Assembly: GCA_051745935.1 (NCBI GenBank)
Contig: JBNJEM010000023.1
Coordinates: forward strand, 1-28,373
DNA length: 28,373 nt
DNA from: JBNJEM01 sp051745935
GTDB lineage: Bacteria > Planctomycetota > Planctomycetia > Pirellulales > Pirellulaceae
Direction: 5' to 3'
Made by a program: the position numbers and the translations under genes
The notes under the pieces: generated by a model
Told to the model about the DNA's origin: nothing
What the model saw: only the letters and a program-made list of their open reading frames with translations
Database searches by the model: none
Part shown: positions 1 to 6,859 of the stretch, one piece after another
Position numbering within the stretch: position 1 is the first letter of the stretch
Layout of the letters: the number at the start of each line of letters is the position of its first letter

Positions 1-1070
1 ACCATGCCCTGATCGGCCTCCGCGTGTTGATGCTCCCCGCCAGCGCGAACCATGACCGGGTGCAAGGGCTCGCCGGGCGGGGCGTCGAGCCGAACCCGAC
101 AGAAGTCCTGTTCGATGGCATCCTGGCAAGCGCGGGCAAGTAATTGTACCCCCGCCTCCGGATGGGCATCCGAAGACATCAGTTCGACGATCCGGCCATC
201 GCGTGCCGCCGCATAGGCAACAATGGGGGCCAGCGATTGATCCATGTCCAATCTGTCTGGTCCATCGATTGCGATATAGATTCGCTGTTTCCCCCAACGG
301 CTAAGTAGCCACCGCCAATAGGCCTCCGGTCGAACCAGGCTTCCGTAGCCGGCCTGCGTTCTTTCTTCGTAGAGTCGCATGACGGGGGCACGTTCCACGT
401 GCCGCCACAAGCGGATGTTGTATTGCTTGTGCGCATGCGGCGGGGGCAGCGGATCCAGCAAGCCATTCACTTCAGCTTCCCGTTGCTTGAGATAGGAGAG
501 GATCTTGCGGGGGGCCGAGGCACTGTAACAATGGCGACCGTTGACGACCCAGCCGCGCCGCGCGTAAAAGTGGGGCTGGTTGGTCGCAAGGAGGGCGAGC
601 ACCGCGCCATCCTGGACCAATGTTTGGCAGGCGGCTGACAATAACGCACTCGCGCATCCCTGCCCCTGGTACTCGGGACGCGTCGCCAAGTCGGTGATCA
701 TGCCGACGGGCAAGACCAAATCGCCAAATCGCATGTCGCGATTGATCAACCGGACGTGTCCCGCGATCCGTCCCTCGTCTCTGATCAATAGTCGATCGCG
801 AGGTTCATAGCTGGGCTCTTCCAGTTGCGCCTGAAACTCAGCCGGCGAAGGCCGGCGAAACACGGAGACCAGGAACTGGTGGATCAAAGGATGATCGCCG
901 GGAGACGCATTGACCACCCGCCACGAGCCGCATGACGCCTCCCAATCGGCCGTCCGCGCGAAACAGGAACGGAAGTTCTCGTCTTCAGCGGATGAACGTG
1001 CCGTTTGAGTCGCCCGCCGATCATTTCCCTGGTGTTGATTATTGCTTCTGACCGGAGTCGTGGGCTTCAT
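1..1070 (-). CDS. GNAT N-acetyltransferase, Eis-like, 3' end cut by window edge
   Basis: The frame is open from an ATG at 1070 to the left edge (356 codons visible, no stop), so the C-terminus is missing. It has a GNAT fold: the acetyl-CoA pyrophosphate-binding motif A is clear at residues 124-141, with MITDLATRPEYQ followed by GQGCAS (the Q/RxxGxA type). A second, less conserved half follows (about 180-356), as in the Eis/two-domain GNAT group. The first 60 or so residues look disordered. A TGA two codons before the ATG excludes a longer start, and an AGAAGG sequence lies 11 nt upstream. It starts 50 bp after the stop of the BshC-like gene and is probably cotranscribed with it and the glycosyltransferase. 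The acceptor substrate is unknown; the Eis resemblance is inferred from motif A and two-domain size only. Confidence 0.75.
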   Translation of the reverse strand, partial: MKPTTPVRSNNQHQGNDRRATQTARSSAEDENFRSCFARTADWEASCGSWRVVNASPGDHPLIHQFLVSVFRRPSPAEFQAQLEEPSYEPRDRLLIRDEGRIAGHVRLINRDMRFGDLVLPVGMITDLATRPEYQGQGCASALLSAACQTLVQDGAVLALLATNQPHFYARRGWVVNGRHCYSASAPRKILSYLKQREAEVNGLLDPLPPPHAHKQYNIRLWRHVERAPVMRLYEERTQAGYGSLVRPEAYWRWLLSRWGKQRIYIAIDGPDRLDMDQSLAPIVAYAAARDGRIVELMSSDAHPEAGVQLLARACQDAIEQDFCRVRLDAPPGEPLHPVMVRAGGEHQHAEADQGM

Positions 1071-1120
1071 GAATCAGAATCCCTTCTCGCCGCGTCTTCA
1101 TCTCATTGCGCCCTGCTGGC

Positions 1121-2734
1121 TTAAGGTTGACGATGGGCAAGATCCAATAGTCGATCTCGCAAACTCTCGGCTGGAAAAAGACAAAACGCGTATTCCCGGG
1201 AGTCCAGGATCGCCTTCTTTCTCAACTGTGATTGTAACGTGATTTGTTTATTCCACAATTGTTCGCGCCGCGCCTGTAACCTGGCACGCAATGCTTCATT
1301 CACGCGGACAATGCCCTCATGACGTTCTCGCAGACGCTCCGGTGACAGGTCCGCTTCGATCCACCCGCGTTTTTCCGCGATCAGAGGTGACGTTTCGGAC
1401 GTGGCGTCGACATACAACTCGGGGTGGTAATACAACTCGCGCAATAGCCATTTCACGCGCCGGACATCCGAGTGATCAACAGTCGGTCGAGGAACTGGCA
1501 ATTTGAAGGTCGCGGCCGCCGTGGCATATTCAGGGGGAGCAACAGCGAAGAAACGACGAACAAGGGCATCGGTGACCTGGTCGTACTTTGCCCCGCCGAT
1601 TCCGTGGATAAAGAGATCACCCATGACCAGTCGCGCGAACAACGTGGTAATCAACGCTCGGGGACGAAGCCGAAATCCCTGGCGGCGGGCTTCGTCCAAC
1701 TGCTCAACGCCGCGATGGAACCCCGCATCCGGCCCCAGGTCCAATGCAAGATGAACATCTCCTTTGTCGCTCAACACCAGTTGCCGACCAGACTGCCGGA
1801 CAAAGGCCGGAAGACGCCGCGGTTGTCCGGCCGTCCACAGCCAGAATGGGACTTCGGTCCAGCCATTGTCTTCAACCAGATCGGGCACCGGATGCGAGTG
1901 GTTGCGCACCTTGTGGACGCGACGATACTCGGCAACACAGCGATTGTGAATGTCTCGAAACCGCCGGGCGTTGGCGAGCAAGTGGGTGGCAAACCACCTG
2001 AAGGCCCGAAAGCCGCAAACGGCGCCGAGCGGCAATTCCAGTGTATTGAGCCCCCACTCCCCCTCCAACCGATGTCGGGCCTGAGCCAATGCCTGCCCCA
2101 CGTTGCCATGTCTTCGCCCTAACTCGACGGCGTCCGGCCAGAAGTTCCGGATCAACGGTTGGTCAACGAACGGTGAAATCGCCGCGCCCACCCGCCGCCC
2201 AAAACTCGCGAACAGCGTGGGGTCCTGGATGGCGCGTGCTTCATAGGGCATTGGGGAGGTGGGAGTATCGAAAGGCAGCGTCGAGATCCTCGGGGCCTCG
2301 ACGGAGCCGCTGGGCACGTGAATCGACCTATTCCGCGCCAAATCGCTATCAATCACGAGGTTTATGGCATGCGAGCCCGTGCGCTTCGCAAGCTCGGAAA
2401 GCAGAACGTTCTTGAACCAGACGCCGGGATGAACCAACCGGGGCTGATGGCCAGCCAGGATGATAGGGGCATCCGGCCCACGGCTTTCCTCCGGTATCTC
2501 ACGGTAGTCACTTGTGTAACTGGCGGCCCGCTGTAACAGCTCTTCCCGAGCCATCGTCCGCAGCCGGGGCAGGGAGCAACCGCCCATGTCGCACTCCGAC
2601 ATTTTGGCTTGTCGCGCGCGGTTTTCTCGCAAAAGCGTCAGTTGGTCCGCCAAACAGGGTTCCACCACCGCTTCGCCATCTTCGCTGGGAACTTGCAACG
2701 GTCGATATGCGATTGTACTGCCCGTGTCACTCAT
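1121..2734 (-). CDS. Conserved protein with distant BshC resemblance (function unknown)
   Basis: A 537-residue soluble protein with no signal peptide or membrane segment. Residues 94-109 (AGHQPRLVHPGVWFKN) resemble the N-terminal GQQ/GHQ...GPxxxxYK segment of BshC-type cysteine-adding enzymes. A later segment, PRALITTLFARLVMGD then FIHGIGGAKYDQV, sits where BshC has its RPL...GGPGEIAYW motif. The BshC active-site region is not obviously conserved, so bacillithiol synthesis should not be assumed. The C-terminus (about 470-520) is charged and probably helical. The ATG at 2734 overlaps the stop of the upstream glycosyltransferase as ATGA and has a strong GGAGGAG 4 nt upstream, so a longer TTG start at 2749 is unlikely. 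Translational coupling with the glycosyltransferase implies a shared pathway. It could equally be an uncharacterised family with a convergent motif. Confidence 0.6.
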   Translation of the reverse strand: MSDTGSTIAYRPLQVPSEDGEAVVEPCLADQLTLLRENRARQAKMSECDMGGCSLPRLRTMAREELLQRAASYTSDYREIPEESRGPDAPIILAGHQPRLVHPGVWFKNVLLSELAKRTGSHAINLVIDSDLARNRSIHVPSGSVEAPRISTLPFDTPTSPMPYEARAIQDPTLFASFGRRVGAAISPFVDQPLIRNFWPDAVELGRRHGNVGQALAQARHRLEGEWGLNTLELPLGAVCGFRAFRWFATHLLANARRFRDIHNRCVAEYRRVHKVRNHSHPVPDLVEDNGWTEVPFWLWTAGQPRRLPAFVRQSGRQLVLSDKGDVHLALDLGPDAGFHRGVEQLDEARRQGFRLRPRALITTLFARLVMGDLFIHGIGGAKYDQVTDALVRRFFAVAPPEYATAAATFKLPVPRPTVDHSDVRRVKWLLRELYYHPELYVDATSETSPLIAEKRGWIEADLSPERLRERHEGIVRVNEALRARLQARREQLWNKQITLQSQLRKKAILDSREYAFCLFPAESLRDRLLDLAHRQP

Positions 2735-3507
2735 CCAGCTCCTCCACAATGGCCCACATCAACGTTGCATGCCCCATCCATCCAAGCAGATTGCAGGCTA
2801 CGATCCAATACTTCATGATAATGGCGAAGGCGCGTATTCGCGTCATCGAGCGAGCCGCCAAAAGACCGGTCTTGCTCCAAGTAGATCAGCGGGACGGGTA
2901 ACTCAATAATCCGCAGTCCATGAACCACGGCCTGGACCCAAAGTTCGAGCGGCATCGCATAGCCCGTCTCCCGCAATTGCAATTGCTTCAGCGCCTCGAC
3001 CCGGTAGGCCTTGAATCCACAAAACGCATCGGTCAAGTCCAAGCCTAACTGCTGATTCAATCGAGCGGTCAATTGCTCATTGATAACCCGTCGTTCCCGT
3101 GGTGGTTCCATGTCACCTGCAAAGCGGTTCAAGTATCGGCTGCCGGAAACGAGGTCCGCGTTCTCGCAGGCTGCCACGAATTGCGAAATCCGTTGCGGCT
3201 CGTGCTGACCATCGCAATCAATGGTAACGAGAACGTCAAACTGGTGTTCGATAGCATATTCGAAGGCCGTGAGCAGCGCTGCCCCATAACCTCGATTTCG
3301 CTCATGCGCGACCACGCGGATATCGCCACGTTGAGACAGTAACGCGTGGGTATCATCCGTGGAGCCATCGTCAACCACTAGCACTTCCGAGCTATACCGG
3401 AGCACTTGGTCCAGAACTTGGCACAGGTGCCGCGATTCGTTGAAAACCGGTAGTGCGGTTAGCCAATACGATACCATGAAAAACTCGTCGCTTTCGGAAC
3501 CAATCAT
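2731..3507 (-). CDS. Glycosyltransferase family 2, dolichol-phosphate-mannose-synthase-like
   Basis: A 258-residue GT-A fold enzyme that would transfer a sugar from a nucleotide donor, probably to a polyprenyl phosphate or similar acceptor. Visible motifs are PVFNE (20-24), the nucleotide-binding VVDDGST (44-50), the DxD-type metal site in IDCDGQHEP (96-104), GSRY (122-125), and a DAFCGFKAYR segment (160-169) typical of the DPM1/polyprenyl-phosphate group. It lacks the C-terminal membrane segments of many bacterial homologues, so it should be cytosolic or peripheral. An in-frame ATG at 3477 is an alternative start; neither start has a strong ribosome binding site. Its stop overlaps the start of the next gene by ATGA. 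It is divergent from the receiver/ATPase pair across 348 bp. Confidence 0.85.
   Translation of the reverse strand: MIGSESDEFFMVSYWLTALPVFNESRHLCQVLDQVLRYSSEVLVVDDGSTDDTHALLSQRGDIRVVAHERNRGYGAALLTAFEYAIEHQFDVLVTIDCDGQHEPQRISQFVAACENADLVSGSRYLNRFAGDMEPPRERRVINEQLTARLNQQLGLDLTDAFCGFKAYRVEALKQLQLRETGYAMPLELWVQAVVHGLRIIELPVPLIYLEQDRSFGGSLDDANTRLRHYHEVLDRSLQSAWMDGACNVDVGHCGGAG
2739..2745 (-). promoter_or_regulatory. Shine-Dalgarno site of the BshC-like gene
   Basis: GGAGGAG on the minus strand ends 4 nt before the ATG at 2734. It lies inside the 3' end of the glycosyltransferase gene and decides the start in favour of 2734 over the TTG at 2749, which would overlap it. Confidence 0.75.
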
Positions 3508-3855
3508 CCATTGCGGGCGATATTCTCATTCGGATCCCATCTCAACAGCATTCCCAGGGCCCCGCAAGGGGGCGCCGCTGAACCCGTGCAGGCAACGCCA
3601 CGGCGAATTTCAGCAGCGGAGATAGCCAAACTGGCGCCCCTTTTGGTACATTGTGGGCGGATAGCACTCGACGTGCCGGCTGGATCCACCTGCTTTCACT
3701 TGATATACCGGTCGCGGATGACTTTATCCGCCGCGAGTCCGACCAACGGGAGGACGGCCTGCGTCAGGCAGCTTTCCACCCGGACAAATCCGACCGCCTG
3801 AAAGATATCTTCACCCAAGGCCTAGATCTTTGTTCCCGGAATGGGGGGGCACACC
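3508..3855. other. Divergent intergenic region, no gene seen
   Basis: It lies between the minus-strand glycosyltransferase cluster and the plus-strand receiver/ATPase pair, so promoters for both should be here. No convincing -35/-10 pair, RNA structure or coding frame was found by eye. Confidence 0.5.
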
Positions 3856-4743
3856 ATGACAAACATACTGGTAGTAGATGATTCCGCGGTCGATCGTACG
3901 ATCGTGGGCGGCATTTTGGAACATCGTTCGGACTATTCGGTCACGTATGCGGAGGATGGCACGGACGCGCTGGTGAAAATGGAACAGTCACGTCCGCACA
4001 TCGTGGTTACCGATTTGAACATGCCGAAGAAGGATGGCTTGGAGTTGGTCCGGGCCATGCGAATCCATTTCGCCAACATTCCCGTCGTGATTATCACGGC
4101 TCAGGGAAGCGAGGAATTGGCGGTGAAGGCCCTGGAACAGGGGGCCGCCAGCTACGTCCCCAAGGTGCTTTTAAACGAGACACTCATCGCCACCATCGAT
4201 GACGTTTTGGGCGTGGTCAGTGTCAAACAAAGCTACAACCGGCTGATCGGAAGCATTGACCGGACCGAGTTCGATTTGACATTGGAAAATGATTTGGGGC
4301 TCCTCGACGCGTTTGTGGAGATGTTCCAACAGGTCGTACATGCCATGGGGCTATGTGACGACACCGACCAGTTCCGACTTGGCATGGCAATCAAAGAAGC
4401 CCTGCTCAATGCGGTGGTGCACGGAAACCTGGAAATGGGTTCCGATCACGCCTCGCCCGATCACGAACGTGCTTTGCCCGCCGCGGTCGAGACGCGACTG
4501 CGCAATCACCCGGAATTCGCGGATCGGCGAGTGCACGTGGGCATTCGAATCGATCCACGACAGGCGGTCTTCGTCATTCGTGACGATGGGAAGGGGTTTG
4601 ACACGAGCAGCCTTCCGCGGAAAGGGGATTTCGGAACCTTGGAAGCGTCCAGGGGGCGCGGAGTCGTCCTCATGCAGGCGTTCTTGGACGAGGTCACGTA
4701 TAATGATCGGGGCAATGAAGTGACCTTGGTCAAACGGAAGTGA
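3856..4743 (+). CDS. Response regulator with C-terminal RsbW/SpoIIAB-type ATPase domain (paralogue 1)
   Basis: A 295-residue soluble protein. Residues 1-120 are a receiver domain: acidic pair D8/D9, phospho-acceptor D53 in VTDLNMPKKDG, switch T81 and K103 in the VPK loop. Residues about 140-295 are a GHKL ATPase of the anti-sigma-factor kinase type: N box EALLNAVVHGN (181-191), G1 box DDGKGFD (243-249) and G2 box GRGVVLM (267-273). No histidine-kinase dimerisation domain is present, so phosphorylation of D53 probably gates a serine-kinase or partner-binding activity. The ATG at 3856 is preferred over 3841: it has a run of seven G's (3843-3849) 6 nt upstream and gives exactly the paralogue's length. 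A second copy follows after 57 bp. The partner (anti-anti-sigma or sigma factor) is not in the window. Confidence 0.85.
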   Translation: MTNILVVDDSAVDRTIVGGILEHRSDYSVTYAEDGTDALVKMEQSRPHIVVTDLNMPKKDGLELVRAMRIHFANIPVVIITAQGSEELAVKALEQGAASYVPKVLLNETLIATIDDVLGVVSVKQSYNRLIGSIDRTEFDLTLENDLGLLDAFVEMFQQVVHAMGLCDDTDQFRLGMAIKEALLNAVVHGNLEMGSDHASPDHERALPAAVETRLRNHPEFADRRVHVGIRIDPRQAVFVIRDDGKGFDTSSLPRKGDFGTLEASRGRGVVLMQAFLDEVTYNDRGNEVTLVKRK

Positions 4744-4800
4744 CCCGTATGCGTATTTCAAAATGAATGCTCCGCGGGTCGTGAAGTACCGGAGAGTGTC

Positions 4801-5688
4801 ATGTCATCCGTGTTGATCGTCGACGATTCCGCCGTTGATCGTAATTTGGCCGGGGGTCTCTTGAACAATCTGCCCGACTTGCAGGTGACATTCGCCGTTA
4901 ATGGTCAAGATGCATGGCGGAAAATCCAACAAGCCCCCCCCGATCTCGTGTTGACCGACCTCGTCATGCCGGAGATGGATGGCTTGGAACTAGTTGCCAA
5001 AGTGGTAAGCGAATGCCCGCGAATTCCCGTTATCTTGATAACCGGCCAGGGAAGCGAGGAGACGGCCGTGCGGGCTCTGCAAAGTGGCGCGGCGAGTTAC
5101 GTTCCCAAACGTCTTATCACGACCATGCTGGCTTCGACCGTCGAACATGTACTCGAAGCTACCCGCGAAGAAAAATGCGAAGACCGGTTGATGGGGTGCC
5201 TCACGTACAATGAGACGACTTTCCGCCTTGTCAATGATCCATCCATGATTGGGCCGCTGGTCAGCTACTTGCACCGAACGGTCCGCGCGATCGGCCTCTG
5301 TGATCAAGCCAACGGAATCCGAGTATCCGTGGCCCTCGAAGAGGCACTCAATAACGCTCTCTTTCACGGCAATTTGGAACTGAAATCGGATCTGCGGAAT
5401 TCATCCACCGACGCGTACCAGGAGTTCGTCAAGGAGCGAGCGCGATCCGCCCCGTTTTGCTCGCGTTCAATTCATGTCCGAGCCAGCATTACACCGGAGA
5501 GTGGCACGTTTATCGTACGTGATGAAGGACCAGGCTTCGACCCGAAATCGCTTCCCGATCCCACGGATCCCGAGAATATTGAAAAAGCCAGCGGACGCGG
5601 CCTGCTGCTGATGCACACCTTTATGGATTCGGTCGAATTCAATACCATGGGGAATGAAGTGACCATGATCAAATGTGCTCGGAAGTAG
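4801..5688 (+). CDS. Response regulator with C-terminal RsbW/SpoIIAB-type ATPase domain (paralogue 2)
   Basis: Also exactly 295 residues and collinear with the preceding gene, so the pair arose by tandem duplication. The receiver residues are conserved at the same positions: D8/D9, D53 in LTDLVMPEMDG, T81 and K103. The ATPase half keeps the N box (EEALNNALFHGN), G1 (DEGPGFD) and G2 (GRGLLLM). The linker between N box and G1 differs most, which may separate partner specificities. A GGAGAG lies 6 nt before the ATG. The 57 bp gap to the first copy contains no obvious terminator, so cotranscription is likely. Both copies look catalytically competent. A phosphorylation-controlled partner switch is inferred from domain content, not shown. 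Confidence 0.85.
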   Translation: MSSVLIVDDSAVDRNLAGGLLNNLPDLQVTFAVNGQDAWRKIQQAPPDLVLTDLVMPEMDGLELVAKVVSECPRIPVILITGQGSEETAVRALQSGAASYVPKRLITTMLASTVEHVLEATREEKCEDRLMGCLTYNETTFRLVNDPSMIGPLVSYLHRTVRAIGLCDQANGIRVSVALEEALNNALFHGNLELKSDLRNSSTDAYQEFVKERARSAPFCSRSIHVRASITPESGTFIVRDEGPGFDPKSLPDPTDPENIEKASGRGLLLMHTFMDSVEFNTMGNEVTMIKCARK

Positions 5689-6123
5689 GTATCGACGGGG
5701 CCGTCCGCGACAGCGCGGCGCACCACGCGGACCGCCCATGATCGATCTCTGGTTAACCGAAAGGCCAGAGTCCGATCGGCCAAGGAACGTCTCCGGAATA
5801 ACTGCGGCGTTTTTCGGAGGGTGGCAGGCTGAGCAGCCAGTGTACCGGACGATTCGGGGGTACGTTGAATTGCGGAATTATTCTTAAGCGAGCCCCAAGG
5901 TATTGGATGGAGGTTGCGGGTTTTTTCAGCGGGCGGCGGCCCGCGAGCTGCCTCACGGACCTTCGGAGCTGTTCTCGCATGGAGCGGCGCCACGCAAGAC
6001 GGGGAAAGCGTGACAATAGCAACCGTTTTCAACCCTGGCGGCGTTTGTTTTCCAATTGCGGGAGAGCCGCCGGGGAAGGGTGGGCCTTTTCAACGCCGCT
6101 TGTATCAACAAAAGGAAACAAGT
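5689..6123. other. Intergenic region with small hairpins and a repeat copy
   Basis: No gene was recognised in these 435 bp. Just after the second paralogue, GTCCGCG (5703-5709) can pair with CGCGGAC (5726-5732), and CTCTGG (5748-5753) with CCAGAG (5765-5770); neither is followed by a T tract, so a terminator role is weak. A dispersed repeat occupies 5812-5877. Open frames that cross this region lack a start site with a ribosome binding site. Confidence 0.4.
5812..5877 (+). repeat. Dispersed intergenic repeat, short copy
   Basis: This 66 bp stretch matches the minus-strand copy at 14990-15104. It shares an exact 15-mer at its left end (TTTCGGAGGGTGGCA, 5812-5826) and another at its right end (CGTTGAATTGCGGAA, 5863-5877), plus similar sequence between, including AGCCAGTGT. 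The copy here lacks about 49 bp that in the other copy form the interior of a CACTGGCT/AGCCAGTG hairpin. Confidence 0.75.
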
Positions 6124-6741
6124 ATGAGCCACCGCCATCGCTTACCATGTCGCGTCCTGGGGATGTTCACGTTACTGCTGGCGCCCGGTTGCGGTGGAAC
6201 CGACGCGCCCACCAGCGAGTTTCCAAAAACCAACAACTCTAAAGAGGTGGAAACGATGCAATTGACAAGTAGCGAACTCGAACACGGAGCTCAAATCGAT
6301 GCCCTCTATACGGCGGACGGCAAAGAGATCTCGCCGCCGCTCTCTTGGTCGGGAGCCCCCGAAGGGACCAAATCCTTCGCGTTGATCTGTGATGATCCGG
6401 ACGCGCCGAGCCCCAAACGTCCGGCCCCGCAACCGTGGGTTCACTGGGTCCTGTTCAATATTCCGGCTGATGTCACTCAACTACCGCAAGGGATTAGTGC
6501 CGAAGCCGAACCCGAGGAAGTTTCGGGGGCTCGTCAAGGGGTTAATTCCTCGTCCAACGTGGGCTATCAAGGCCCCGCTCCGCCCCCCGGAAGCGGTCAA
6601 CATCGCTATTTCTTCAAACTTTACGCGCTCGACACCACCCTGGAACTCGCCGCCGGTACAACCACCAAGAAAGAACTACTCGATGCCATGTCCGGGCATG
6701 TCCTGGCCCAGGGAGAACTGATGGGCGTCTATGAACGGTAA
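6124..6741 (+). CDS. PEBP / YbhB-YbcL family lipoprotein
   Basis: A 205-residue phosphatidylethanolamine-binding-protein-family protein. The N-terminus has basic residues, a short hydrophobic stretch and a lipobox-like LAPGC, so it is probably lipid-anchored outside the cytoplasm. The lipobox is slightly atypical because of the proline. The PEBP core shows the ligand-pocket motif CDDPDAP, then WVHWVLFNIP, then GSGQHRYFFKLYALD, and the family's C-terminal GHVLAQGELMGVYER. The chosen ATG has AAAGGA 7 nt upstream; longer in-frame starts to 5914 would bury the signal peptide. Bacterial YbhB-type proteins have no firmly known ligand. It sits alone, downstream of the receiver/ATPase pair and before the FAD oxidoreductase. 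Confidence 0.88.
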   Translation: MSHRHRLPCRVLGMFTLLLAPGCGGTDAPTSEFPKTNNSKEVETMQLTSSELEHGAQIDALYTADGKEISPPLSWSGAPEGTKSFALICDDPDAPSPKRPAPQPWVHWVLFNIPADVTQLPQGISAEAEPEEVSGARQGVNSSSNVGYQGPAPPPGSGQHRYFFKLYALDTTLELAAGTTTKKELLDAMSGHVLAQGELMGVYER

Positions 6742-6859
6742 CCCCATCCGCGGTTCCCGTATGGTATCTTATACTTCAGTGGGGACGGAACGGCGTGCTC
6801 GGACGTGACGACGTGACTGGATCGCTCCCCTTTCTTGCATCCCATAAGGAAAGTGCGCC

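Noticed and set aside
1472..2122. 216-codon open frame on the plus strand
   Set aside because: Antisense to the BshC-like gene, which has an ATGA joint and strong ribosome binding site; no recognisable product.
5914..6123. N-terminal extension of the PEBP gene
   Set aside because: It would bury the signal peptide and lipobox and has no ribosome binding site; the ATG at 6124 has AAAGGA at good spacing.
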